From Thermohalobaculum sp963700775 (GTDB lineage: Bacteria > Pseudomonadota > Alphaproteobacteria > Rhodobacterales > Rhodobacteraceae): 64,000 bases of DNA. Positions 55,320 through 63,571 of the stretch are shown here, in pieces (positions within the stretch are counted from its first letter, which is position 1; the number at the start of each line of letters is the position of its first letter). The DNA lies in the NCBI GenBank assembly GCA_963700775.1, contig CAVOYU010000009.1, positions 62,001-126,000 on the forward strand. The letters are read 5' to 3'. The translations under genes were made by a program, and so were the position numbers. A model generated the notes under the pieces. That model did no database searches. It saw nothing but the letters and a program-made list of their open reading frames with translations, and was not told the DNA's origin.

Positions 55320-57051
55320 CCGACCCCATCGACCTCGGAGCCGGCGAGGACACCGCCGCCGCCTGGATCGCCAGGTTCCTCCAGCGCCGCGGGGTCGACC
55401 GGGTGTTCGGCCTGCAGGGCGGCCATATCCAGCCGATCTGGGACTGGCTGGGCCGGCTCGGCATCCGCATCTTCGATGTGCGCGACGAGGGCGCGGCGGT
55501 CCACATGGCCCATGCTCACGCCGAACTGCGCGGCGGCTTCGGCGTCGCCATGGTGACCGCCGGGCCGGGCGTCACCAACTGCGTCACCGCCATGGCCAAC
55601 GCCTCGCTGGCCCGCGTGCCCCTCCTGCTGATCGGCGGCTGCCCGCCGCGCCCGCAGGTGAACATGGGGCCGCTGCAGGACATCCCCCATGTCGACATCA
55701 TGCGCCCGGTCACGCGCCAGTCGCGCACGCTGCGGGTCGCCGACCAGGTGCTGCGCGAGCTCGACGAGGCCGTCGCCCGCGCCATGGGCGACATGGGCGA
55801 GCCGGGGCCGGTCTATCTCGAAATCCCGACCGACGTGCTCCGCACCGGGATCCCGCCCGCGCTGGTGCTGGAGGACTGGCTGATGCCGAAGCCCGCCCGC
55901 ACCATCTGCCGCCCGACCCGGCGCTGGTGCAGGAGGCGGCGCAGGTGCATCCGCGCCGCCCGCCGCGCCGCTGGTGGTCACCGGGCGCGGCGCGCGCGGC
56001 GCGGGCAAGTCGCTGGTGCGCTTCCTCGACGCCACCGGCGCCGCTCTATCTCGACACCCAGGAGAGCCGCGGGCTGGTGCCGCAGGATCACCCCTCCTTC
56101 GTCGGGGCGGTGCGCGCCCCGGCGATGACCGAGGCCGACCTGGTGGTGGTGATCGGCCGCAAGCTCGACTACCAGCTCGGCTACGGCTCGCCGGCGGTGT
56201 TCCCCGACGCGCGCTTCGTCCGCATCGCCGACACGGCCGGCGAGCTGATCGACAACCGCCGCGGCGCGCCCGAGATCCTGGCCACGCCGTCGCTGGCGCT
56301 CGAGGCGATCGCCGCCGAGGCCGAGGGCATCGAGTCGAAGCTCGACGCCAAGTGGACCGTCGGGCTCCGCAAGCGTCAGGCCGAGCGCTCGGCGGCCGGC
56401 TTCGGCAACGCGCCGCGGGTCGGCAGCGACGGCAAGATCCACCCCCGCGCGATCTTCGACGCCATCACGGAGTGCGCCGATCCCGACTACATCGCGGTCG
56501 CCGACGGCGGCGACCTGCTGAGCTTCGCCCGCGTCGGGCTCGCCCAGGCCCGGACCTACATGGACGCCGGCGCCTTCGGCTGCCTCGGCGTCGGCGTGCC
56601 CTTCGCCATCGCCGCCGCGCTGGCCTTCCCGGGCCGGCAGGTGATCTCGGTCAACGGCGACGGCGCCTTCGGCATCAACGCCATGGAGATCGACACCGCC
56701 GTCCGCCACGGCGCGAAGGCGGTCTTCATCGTCTCCAACAACGCCGCCTGGAACATCGAGCGCTTCGACCAGGAGATGAACTACGGCGGCCGGGTGGTCG
56801 GCACCACGCTCAGGCATTCCGACTATGCCGCCATGGCGCGCGCGCTCGGCGCCCATGGCGAGCGGGTCGAGAAGCCCGAGGATCTTCCCGCCGCCCTGAA
56901 GCGGGCGCTCGCCAACGCTCCGGCGGTGGTCGACGTGGTGACCTCGCAGGCGGTGGTCTCGTCCGACGCGACCAAGGGCCTCGGATTCGTGCCGGACTTC
57001 CAGGCCCTGACCCCCTGGGACGATGCCGAGCGCCGGCGCGGCCGGCGGTGA
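55316..57051 (+). pseudogene. ThDP-dependent acetolactate-synthase-like enzyme, four frameshifts
   Basis: About 578 codons in total. N-terminal Pyr domain intact (RVFGLQGGHIQPIWDWL, RDEGAAVHMAHAHAELRGG), C-terminal PP domain intact (ISVNGDGAFGINAMEIDTAVRHGAKAVFIVSNNAAWN in pieces). Between about 55895 and 56045 the frame changes four times (one -1 near 55900, +1 near 55950, 55967 and 56040); the conserved reading VTGRGARGAGKSLVRFLDATG and LYLDTQESRGLVP can be followed across. The PP domain reads oxalyl-CoA-decarboxylase/IlvB-like. Linked to an acyl-CoA synthetase, so a CoA-thioester substrate is possible. Confidence 0.85.
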
Positions 57052-57052
57052 G

Positions 57053-57457
57053 TCAGCTCCGCGCCATCTGCCGCGCCAGCATCTCGTAGGCCTCGGCCCA
57101 GGCCCGGTCGGCGCCTTCGGGGAACTCCTCCCCCAGGGTCTCGCGCATGGTCGCGACCAGCGCCTTGCCCATGGGGGCGAAATGCCCGGCCCGGACCCCG
57201 TAGGCCGCGTGGCCCTCGGCCAGCCGTTTCAGGTAGGGCGCCAGCGCCTCCGGGTCGTCGAGATGCTGAATGATCACCCCCAGCGTGGTCATGAACCGCA
57301 TGCCCTGGCCGGTCATGTCGCTTCGGAACAGCGGCCGCAGTTCCGGCGCGATCTCGAACAGCCGGGTGTAGAACAGCTCGGACGCCTCGATCACATGGGG
57401 CTGAAGCCGCTCGAAGCTCTCGCGCATCAGCGCGATGTCGCCCGCCGACAGGGTCAT
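57053..57457 (-). CDS. Bacterial haemoglobin (globin family)
   Basis: 134 residues from MTLSAGDIALMRESFERL (frame extends 25 codons upstream). Single-domain globin like Vitreoscilla haemoglobin: ASELFYTRLFEIAPELRPLF (B-C helices), proximal H83 in LAEGHAAYGVRAGHFAPMG, and a C-terminal H helix. Binds O2 or NO. Convergent with the ThDP enzyme gene, divergent from the radical SAM gene. GGAGGAGG upstream. Confidence 0.92.
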   Translation of the reverse strand: MTLSAGDIALMRESFERLQPHVIEASELFYTRLFEIAPELRPLFRSDMTGQGMRFMTTLGVIIQHLDDPEALAPYLKRLAEGHAAYGVRAGHFAPMGKALVATMRETLGEEFPEGADRAWAEAYEMLARQMARS

Positions 57458-57591
57458 CGCCTCCTCCTCCGGCGGCCGCTCCGCTCCGCCGTTCCTGTTG
57501 CCCTCGCCGCCCAGAATGGCGCCCCACGTCACCCCAGTCCGTGACCGAGATCAAGTTGCCCGGGCGGCAAGAATTTGGATTCCGGAAAAAT

Positions 57592-57606
57592 GTTCCCGTA
57601 TTGTTC
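57592..57606 (+). promoter_or_regulatory. LexA (SOS) box upstream of the PA0069-type radical SAM gene
   Basis: GTTC-N7-GTTC, 22 bp before the ATG at 57628. It implies induction by DNA damage. Confidence 0.82.
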
Positions 57607-57627
57607 TCATGTCGTCCGGAGAATCAC

Positions 57628-58731
57628 ATGCCCGTCCCAGTCCCGCCCCCATTCGCCGGCCATGTCGACAGCCGCCAGCGGCGCGGCCGCGGCGCCGCCG
57701 TCAACCCGGCCGGCCGGTTCGAGCGGCTGTCCAGCGAGGGTTTCCACGACGGCTGGGAGATCGAGGAGGAACTGCCGCCCCTGAAGACCGAGGTCGCCAT
57801 CGACGCCAGCCGCACGGTGCTGACCCGCAACAGCTCGCCCGATCTGCCCTTCGACCGTTCGGTCAACCCCTATCGCGGCTGCGAGCACGGCTGCGTCTAC
57901 TGCTACGCCCGGCCCAGCCACGCCCAGCTCGGCCTCTCGCCCGGCCTCGATTTCGAGACCCGGCTGACCGCCAAGCCCGATGCGCCTCGGCTGCTGGAGG
58001 CGGCTCTCAGGAAGCCCGGCTACACCGTGCAGCCGATCGCCATCGGCACCAACACCGACCCCTACCAGCCGGTCGAGAAGCGGCTCGGGATCATGCGCGG
58101 CCTGCTCGAGGTGCTGCGCGACTACCGCCACCCGGTGATGATCACCACCAAGGGCAGCCTCATCACCCGCGACCTCGACATCCTGGGCGACATGGCCCGC
58201 GACGGGCTCGCCCATGTGCAGGTCTCGGTGACCACGCTCGACCCGCATCTCTCCCGCGCCATGGAGCCCCGCGCCGCGGCACCCGGCCGCCGGCTGGCGA
58301 TGATCCGGGCGCTCGCCGGGGCCGGGGTGCCGGTCGGCGTCAACCTCGCGCCGGTGATTCCGGCGCTCAACGACCACGAGATCGAGGCGATCCTGCGCGC
58401 CGCCGCCGAGGCCGGGGCGACGCGGGCCGGCTACATCACGCTGCGCCTGCCGCTCGAGGTCAGCCCGCTGTTCCGCGACTGGCTGGCCCGCGAGTTTCCC
58501 GACCGCGCCGCCCGCGTCATGGGCCGGGTGCGCGAGCTTCATGGCGGGCGTGACTACGACCCCGAATTCGGCAAGCGGATGAAGGGCGAGGGGGTCCATG
58601 CCAGCCTGATCGCCCGCCGCTTCGAGGCCGGCTGCCGCCGCTTCGGCCTCACCGCCGGCGGCCGCGGCCTGCGAACCGACCTTTTCCGCCCGCCCCCGCG
58701 CGCCGGCGACCAGCTCTCGCTCGGCCTCTGA
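57628..58731 (+). CDS. PA0069-family radical SAM protein
   Basis: 367 residues from MPVPVPPPFA; the frame opens 29 codons upstream but through the LexA box. The [4Fe-4S] motif is C85-EHG-C89-VY-C92, the CxxxCxxC site of radical SAM enzymes, with the flanking VNPYRGCEHGCVYCYARPSH typical of the PA0069/Rv2578c family. This family is related to spore photoproduct lyase, so a DNA or RNA repair role under SOS control is plausible. Reaction unknown. Confidence 0.9.
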   Translation: MPVPVPPPFAGHVDSRQRRGRGAAVNPAGRFERLSSEGFHDGWEIEEELPPLKTEVAIDASRTVLTRNSSPDLPFDRSVNPYRGCEHGCVYCYARPSHAQLGLSPGLDFETRLTAKPDAPRLLEAALRKPGYTVQPIAIGTNTDPYQPVEKRLGIMRGLLEVLRDYRHPVMITTKGSLITRDLDILGDMARDGLAHVQVSVTTLDPHLSRAMEPRAAAPGRRLAMIRALAGAGVPVGVNLAPVIPALNDHEIEAILRAAAEAGATRAGYITLRLPLEVSPLFRDWLAREFPDRAARVMGRVRELHGGRDYDPEFGKRMKGEGVHASLIARRFEAGCRRFGLTAGGRGLRTDLFRPPPRAGDQLSLGL

Positions 58732-58775
58732 ATCGGCCGCCGCGCTCACCTCCGGAAATATTTATTTACCCGGCT

Positions 58776-58789
58776 GTGACTTACGTCAC
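58776..58789. promoter_or_regulatory. CRP/FNR-type palindrome upstream of the globin-like gene
   Basis: GTGAC-TTAC-GTCAC, a perfect dyad preceded by T and followed by TG, resembling CRP/FNR-family sites (TGTGA-N6-TCACA). It lies in an AT-rich stretch 61 bp before the start codon. Confidence 0.5.
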
Positions 58790-58849
58790 TGAACCGTTTT
58801 TGTTATCCTGTAACCCTTCACGCAGCTTGCAATTGAATCGAGAGCGACC

Positions 58850-59272
58850 ATGACTCCCGAGAATATCCACCTTGTGCAAAGAAGTATTCACGACCTTCTG
58901 CCCGAGGCAGACCGGGCGGCGGATGCGTTCCTGAAACTTCTCGTATTGAGCTCGCCGCGCTGGAGTAGTCTGATCGGCGGGCCTGCGAAGGGCCGTCGCT
59001 ACGGTCTACTGGCCGGTTTTGTCTTCGTGGTCGAGACGCTGGACGATCTACCGCTGATGCAGTCGGGGCTCTACGCCCTCGGCCGGCAGTGCGAGGAGAA
59101 TGGCATCGGCGAGGCCGAGAAGCAGGATTTCGGCGCCGCCCTGACCGAAACGCTGGCCGAGTTCCTCGGGCCGCGCTGGACGCCCGAACTGGCCGATGCC
59201 TGGGCCGCGGTCGCGGCAGCCGTCGTCGAGGTGATGTGCGCCGACCCGGCGGATCGCCAGGCGGCCGCCTGA
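58850..59272 (+). CDS. Divergent globin-like protein with Cys at the proximal-His position
   Basis: 140 residues. It starts MTPENIHLVQRSIHDLLPEA like bacterial haemoglobins, keeps the spacing to the E-F-G helices and ends with the H-helix pattern WTPELADAWAAVAAAVVEVM. Aligned without gaps to the globin at 57053-57457 over LKRLAEGHAAYG (there) and LYALGRQCEENG (here), proximal H83 is replaced by C81. The CD region (FLKLLVLSSPRWSSLI) has lost the usual FxxLFxxxPxLRxLF residues. It may bind haem through Cys, another ligand, or not at all. The function is unknown; a sensor or gas-independent structural role is possible. Confidence 0.6.
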   Translation: MTPENIHLVQRSIHDLLPEADRAADAFLKLLVLSSPRWSSLIGGPAKGRRYGLLAGFVFVVETLDDLPLMQSGLYALGRQCEENGIGEAEKQDFGAALTETLAEFLGPRWTPELADAWAAVAAAVVEVMCADPADRQAAA

Positions 59273-59391
59273 TCGTCCGGCCGGCGCCACGCGACGGCCT
59301 GCCCGCTCACGGGCCAGGGGTTCACGGCGCCCGGATGACGCCCGGAGACCGCCGGTGACACGGAAACGGCGGCCGGGAGCCCCCGCCGCCG

Positions 59392-59441
59392 TCTGTCGCC
59401 GTCTTGGATGTCGCCGTCTTGGATGTCGCCGTCTTGCGCGT
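59392..59441. repeat. 15-bp tandem repeat
   Basis: The unit GTCGCCGTCTTGGAT occurs twice in full and then in part (GTCGCCGTCTTG). It lies in the gap before the glycine-rich membrane protein gene. The rest of the 200-bp gap has no gene. Confidence 0.8.
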
Positions 59442-59473
59442 TCATCCTGCAGGCCCGCGCCGGGGCGGTGCCC

Positions 59474-59779
59474 TCAGCTGTCCTTCAGCTCGATGACGAT
59501 GCCGCCGACGATGCCGGCCGCGATATTGTAGACGAAGGCGCCGACGACGCCGCCGATGAAGCCGCCGATGCCGCCGAAGATCAGGCCGATGAACACCCCG
59601 ACCACGCCCCCGGCCATCATGCCCGCCGGTCCGATGTCTTCCATGCCCTCGCCCATGCCGCCCATCATGCCGCCGAAGATCAGGCCGATGATGCCGACGA
59701 CCAGGTAAACGACCGCGAAGATCGCCGCATAGATGATGCCCGTGCGGAGCGGGCTGATCCAGGCTATTTCTTTACGCAC
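59474..59779 (-). CDS. Glycine-rich small membrane protein
   Basis: 101 residues. Three hydrophobic stretches (about 12-40, 50-70 and 73-95) rich in Gly with GG repeats (IFGGMMGGMGEGM, IFGGIGGFIGGVVGAF), suited to tight helix packing. Divergent from rnhB across 55 bp. No family recognised. Confidence 0.65.
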   Translation of the reverse strand: MRKEIAWISPLRTGIIYAAIFAVVYLVVGIIGLIFGGMMGGMGEGMEDIGPAGMMAGGVVGVFIGLIFGGIGGFIGGVVGAFVYNIAAGIVGGIVIELKDS

Positions 59780-59834
59780 TGCTCGTTCCCCCGTATTGGG
59801 TCTCCGGATCCTTTTCCGGCCATTGGATCATGCC

Positions 59835-60470
59835 ATGAAACCGCGATTTGCGCCATCCGGCCTGTCCGCCGAGCGGGCCTTCGCGTCGCCCGGCGCCACG
59901 GTCTGCGGCGTCGACGAGGCCGGGCGCGGGCCCTGGGCCGGGCCGGTGGTGGCGGCGGCGGTGGTGCTCGACCCCGCCGCGCTGCCCGCGGGGCTCGACG
60001 ACTCGAAGAAGCTCTCCGCCACCCGCCGCGCGGCGCTGTTCGACGCCATCCGCGCCGCCGCCTCGGTCGGCGTCGGCATCGCCACCGTGGCCGAGATCGA
60101 CGCCCTGAACATCCTGCGCGCCAACGACCTCGCCATGTGCCGGGCGGTGGCGGCCCTCGGTCCCGCCCCCGGCGGCGCCCTGATCGACGGCAACCGGGTG
60201 CCGCCCGGCTTTCCCTGTCCGGCCCGGGCGGTGATCGGCGGCGACGCCTCGGTGCTCTCGATCGCCGCCGCCTCGATCGTCGCCAAGGTCACCCGCGACC
60301 GCCTCATGGACGCGCTGGCCGCCGAACACCCCGGCTATGGCTGGGAGACGAACCGCGGCTACGGCACCGCCGGGCATCGCGCGGCGCTGGAGCGCCTCGG
60401 GGTGACACAACATCATAGGCGCAGCTTCCGGCCCATACGCAACATATTGGGGGAAGAAGGCAAAGTATAA
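59835..60470 (+). CDS. rnhB: Ribonuclease HII
   Basis: 211 residues from MKPRFAPSGL. Active-site acids D27 and E28 (GVDEAGRGPWAGPV), D118 (LIDGN) and D137 (GGDASVLSIAAASIVAKVTRD). Removes ribonucleotides from DNA and degrades RNA primers in RNA-DNA hybrids. The C-terminus has HPGYGWETNRGYGTAGH as usual. Followed by ccrM on the same strand after 118 bp. Confidence 0.94.
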   Translation: MKPRFAPSGLSAERAFASPGATVCGVDEAGRGPWAGPVVAAAVVLDPAALPAGLDDSKKLSATRRAALFDAIRAAASVGVGIATVAEIDALNILRANDLAMCRAVAALGPAPGGALIDGNRVPPGFPCPARAVIGGDASVLSIAAASIVAKVTRDRLMDALAAEHPGYGWETNRGYGTAGHRAALERLGVTQHHRRSFRPIRNILGEEGKV

Positions 60471-60476
60471 GTTTAA

Positions 60477-60550
60477 GATTCAATCAGAAGAAACTGATTC
60501 AAAACAATTATTGACTGATTCGCATCCGTAGCGCATCCTGACGGCGAATC
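60477..60550 (+). promoter_or_regulatory. Cluster of four GANTC sites upstream of ccrM
   Basis: GATTC at 60477, 60496 and 60517 and GAATC at 60546, in an AT-rich stretch 39 bp or more before ccrM. GANTC is the target of CcrM itself. In Caulobacter the ccrM promoter is controlled by its own methylation, so autoregulation is likely here. Confidence 0.75.
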
Positions 60551-60588
60551 AGAGGTCGGGGGGCCTCGCGGGGAAACCGGGGGGCGCA

Positions 60589-61668
60589 ATGGGCCGCATG
60601 GAGCTGGACAGGATCATCGAGGGCGACTGCGTCGCCGCCATGGCGTCGCTGCCCGCCCGCTCGGTCGATCTCGTCTTCGCCGACCCGCCCTACAACCTCC
60701 AGCTCAGGGGCGACCTGCACCGGCCGAACAACAGCCTGGTCGACGCGGTCGACGACGCCTGGGACCAGTTCGAGAGCTTCCGCGCCTATGACGAGTTCAC
60801 CCGCGCCTGGCTTACCGAGGCCAGGCGCGTGCTGAAGCCCGACGGGGCGCTCTGGGTGATCGGCACCTATCACAACATCTACCGGGTCGGCGCGATCCTC
60901 CAGGACCTCGGCTTCTGGATGCTGAACGACGTGGTCTGGCGCAAGACCAACCCGATGCCGAACTTCAAGGGCACCCGCTTCTGCAACGCCCACGAGACCC
61001 TGATCTGGGCGGCGCCGTCCGAGAAGGCGAAGCCCACCTTCAACTACGACGCCCTGAAGGAGCTGAACGAGGGGCTGCAGATGCGCTCCGACTGGCTGCT
61101 GCCGATCTGCTCGGGCTCCGAGCGGCTGAAGACCGGCGAGGGCGACAAGGCGCACCCGACCCAGAAGCCCGAGGCGCTGCTGCACCGGGTGCTGGTCGGC
61201 ACCACCGATCCGGGCGACGTGGTGCTGGACCCGTTCTTCGGCACCGGCACCAGCGGTGCCGTCGCCAAGCGCCTCGGCCGCCGTTTCGTCGGCATCGAGC
61301 GCGAGCCATCCTACATCGCGGTCGCTCGCGACCGCATCGCGGCGGTTATCCCGCATGACCGCGAGAGCCTGCGCGTCACCACGTCGCGCCGGGCCGAGCC
61401 GCGCATTCCGTTCGGTGTCCTGGTGGAACGCCGACTGCTGGAGCCGGGTGAGGTGCTGGTCTCGGCCAATGGCCGCCACACCGCGCGGGTGCGCGCCGAC
61501 GGCACGCTGGTGTCGGCGCGCACCGCCGGATCGATTCACAAGGTGGGGGCCGAGCTGGAAGGCGCCCCCTCCTGCAACGGCTGGACCTACTGGACCTTCA
61601 GGCGCGACGGCCGGCCGGTGCCGATCGACGTGCTGCGCCAGCAGCTCCGCGCCGAGATGCACGACTAG
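60589..61668 (+). CDS. ccrM: Cell-cycle-regulated adenine methyltransferase CcrM (GANTC)
   Basis: 359 residues (ATG 60589; an internal ATG three codons later gives MELDRIIEGD, a common family start). Beta-class N6-adenine methyltransferase: catalytic DPPY at 32-35 first, then the SAM-binding FFGTGTSGAVAKRLGR (about 217-232). The C-terminal non-catalytic domain (about 275-355: PFGVLVERRLLEPGEVLVS, YWTFRRDG) is the DNA-recognition part specific to CcrM orthologues. Methylates GANTC after replication in alphaproteobacteria. Confidence 0.95.
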   Translation: MGRMELDRIIEGDCVAAMASLPARSVDLVFADPPYNLQLRGDLHRPNNSLVDAVDDAWDQFESFRAYDEFTRAWLTEARRVLKPDGALWVIGTYHNIYRVGAILQDLGFWMLNDVVWRKTNPMPNFKGTRFCNAHETLIWAAPSEKAKPTFNYDALKELNEGLQMRSDWLLPICSGSERLKTGEGDKAHPTQKPEALLHRVLVGTTDPGDVVLDPFFGTGTSGAVAKRLGRRFVGIEREPSYIAVARDRIAAVIPHDRESLRVTTSRRAEPRIPFGVLVERRLLEPGEVLVSANGRHTARVRADGTLVSARTAGSIHKVGAELEGAPSCNGWTYWTFRRDGRPVPIDVLRQQLRAEMHD

Positions 61669-62729
61669 AGTTTCGGTTTCCTGCCCGGGCCGGCGCCTCG
61701 GCCCGCAACTCGGGGCCCCCTCGCGGGGGCCCCTCTTTCTTTGCTCCGGCCCGCCTGCTCCCCGGCCGCCGCCAGCCCCAGCCGGGCCGCCTTGGCGAAG
61801 ACCGTCGGCATGGCGGCCACCGCCGCATCCGCATCCATCGCGCCGCCGCCGAGCTCGGCCCGGATCCACATCACGCCGAGCCGCAGGTGGAAATGGGTGA
61901 AGGTGTGGCGCACCTCGCCCGCGTCCCGCCACGCGGCGGCGAAGGGCGGCACCGGCTCCGGCGCCGTCTCGGCCCACTCCGTCGTGGGCAGCGCCAGCAT
62001 GCCCCCCAGCAGTCCCCGCGCCGGCCGCCGCGCGGTCAGCAGCTGCCCGGCCGGGTCCAGCGCCACAAAGGCCGTCCCGCGCCGCACCGGCTTCGCGGTC
62101 TTCGGCGCCCTCGCCGGCAGCTCCCCGGCGATCCCCGCCGCCCGCGCCCGGCAGGCGCCGGCCCAGGGGCAGACGCCGCAGGCGGGCCGGCGCGGCGTGC
62201 AGACCGTCGCGCCCAGATCCATCACCGCCTGGGCATAGTCGCCGGGCCGCGCCTCCGGGGTCAGCCGGGCGACATGGGCGCGGAGCCGCTCCTTCACCCC
62301 CGGCAGCGGATCGGTCTCGGCGAAAAGCCGCGCCATCACCCGCTCGACATTGCCGTCCATCACCGCCGCCGGCGCGTCGAAGGCGATGGCGGCGATGGCC
62401 GCAGCGGTGTAGGGGCCGATTCCCGGCAGCTCGCGCAGACCCGCCTCGGTCTCCGGGAACCGCCCGCCCCTGTCCGCCACCGCAATGGCGCAGCGGTGCA
62501 GGTTGCGGGCCCGCGCGTAATAGCCGAGCCCGGCCCAGGCGGCCATCACCTCCTCGCTCGGCGCCGCCGCCAGCGCCTCGACCCTCGGCCAGCGGCGGGT
62601 GAACTCCAGGAAATGGCGCCCCACCGCCGCCACCGTGGTCTGCTGTAGCATCACCTCGCTCAGCCACACGTGATAGGGGTCGGGTCTGACCCCGGCCGCC
62701 CGCGCGCCCGGCGGCACGCGCCACGGCAT
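61665..62729 (-). CDS. mutY: A/G-specific adenine glycosylase
   Basis: 354 residues from ATG 62729 (MPWRVPPGARA). MutY features: VMLQQTTVAAV, helix-hairpin-helix ELPGIGPYTAAAIAA, catalytic Asp in GDYAQAVMDLGA, the [4Fe-4S] C-x6-C-x2-C-x5-C cluster (CTPRRPACGVCPWAGAC) and a C-terminal NUDIX-like 8-oxoG domain. The conserved residues LLGWYDRHHRA lie in frame upstream of this ATG, without an ATG, GTG or TTG; an ATC codon at 62795 has GGAGG at good spacing. The gene shares the bases CTAG with the ccrM stop, and its last 25 codons contain the ccrM terminator. Confidence 0.9.
   Translation of the reverse strand: MPWRVPPGARAAGVRPDPYHVWLSEVMLQQTTVAAVGRHFLEFTRRWPRVEALAAAPSEEVMAAWAGLGYYARARNLHRCAIAVADRGGRFPETEAGLRELPGIGPYTAAAIAAIAFDAPAAVMDGNVERVMARLFAETDPLPGVKERLRAHVARLTPEARPGDYAQAVMDLGATVCTPRRPACGVCPWAGACRARAAGIAGELPARAPKTAKPVRRGTAFVALDPAGQLLTARRPARGLLGGMLALPTTEWAETAPEPVPPFAAAWRDAGEVRHTFTHFHLRLGVMWIRAELGGGAMDADAAVAAMPTVFAKAARLGLAAAGEQAGRSKERGAPARGPRVAGRGAGPGRKPKL
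61712..61740 (+). terminator. Rho-independent terminator of ccrM
   Basis: GGGGCCCCC (61712-61720) pairing with GGGGGCCCC (61725-61733), loop TCGC, then TCTTTCT. It lies inside the coding sequence of mutY on the opposite strand. Confidence 0.85.
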
Positions 62730-62914
62730 CGCCCGGTGATGCCGGTCGTACCAGCCCAGCAGCAGGGCCGCGAGCGATGCGGGCGATTGCGAGATTGTGA
62801 TCCCTCCCGGGCGGACCTATCTTCCTTGCGGCCGGTTTCCGTCGTAACAGGCGACGGATCGCCGCCGCCGCCGCGTGAAGCGGGAGTGGCAGGCAGAGGC
62901 CCGCGGGCAGGAGC

Positions 62915-63553
62915 ATGGCGCTGGGACCAAGGAACGACAAGTCCGGAGACGGCATCGCTCCCGCGGCCGCGCGGCGCGGCAAGGGCTTCCACAGCCCCGC
63001 CGTCACCGCCCGCAAGCGCCTGCGCGACGCCGCCGCCGGCCACGGCTTCGCCGAGCCGGAGGTGCTGCTGCGCTGGGCGGAGGTGGTGGGCGAGCGCCTG
63101 GCCGGCGTCTGCACCCCGGTGAAGGTCAGCTATTCCCGATCGCAGAATCTCGGCGCCACCCTGCTGGTCCGGGCGGCGGGCGCGCGGGCAATCGAGGTCG
63201 AGCATCTCGGCCCCCGCATCATCGAGCGGGTCAACCAGTTCTACGGCTACCGCGCCGTGCACCGGCTGAAGATCACCCAGACCACCGGACATGCAGGCGC
63301 GACCGGCTTCGCCGAGCCGCCGCCCCCCGCCCTCACCGGTCCCGACGCCGCGCCGCGCACGCCCATGCCCTGCGCCGAGGCGCGGGCGGCCGACCTCACC
63401 CGCGGCATCGAGAACCCGGAGCTCCGCGCCGCGCTGACCCGGATGGCCGCCCATATCCTGTCGCGGGACGACACGCCCGCATCGCCGCGAACCGAGCCCG
63501 GAAGCCAGGACTGCCAGAAAAGCCAGGGCCGCCGGAAAAGCCAGGACCGATAG
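62915..63553 (+). CDS. DUF721 (DciA-like) protein
   Basis: 212 residues. The DUF721 domain covers about residues 35-120: WAEVVGERLAGVCTPVKVSY, GATLLVRAAGARAIEVEHLGPRIIERVNQFYGY. DciA proteins load the replicative helicase DnaB in bacteria that lack DnaC; this longer alphaproteobacterial form is assumed to do likewise. The C-terminal tail contains the tandem-repeat sequence QKSQGRRKSQDR. Divergent from mutY. Confidence 0.85.
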   Translation: MALGPRNDKSGDGIAPAAARRGKGFHSPAVTARKRLRDAAAGHGFAEPEVLLRWAEVVGERLAGVCTPVKVSYSRSQNLGATLLVRAAGARAIEVEHLGPRIIERVNQFYGYRAVHRLKITQTTGHAGATGFAEPPPPALTGPDAAPRTPMPCAEARAADLTRGIENPELRAALTRMAAHILSRDDTPASPRTEPGSQDCQKSQGRRKSQDR

Positions 63554-63565
63554 AAAAGCCAGGAG
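63503..63565 (+). repeat. Tandem repeat at the DUF721 gene's 3' end
   Basis: Units of the type CCRGAAAAGCCAGGRCCG occur about three times from 63508 on, with the stop codon in the third unit. They end just before the ribosome site of the dsbA-like gene. Confidence 0.75.
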
Positions 63566-63571
63566 ACTCCG

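Noticed and set aside
59392..59441. CRISPR-like array
   Set aside because: Units are contiguous 15-mers without spacers and only about 2.8 copies.
60508..63114. 868-codon minus-strand frame across ccrM and mutY
   Set aside because: Antisense of ccrM and a wrong frame of mutY; the real genes have clear domains.
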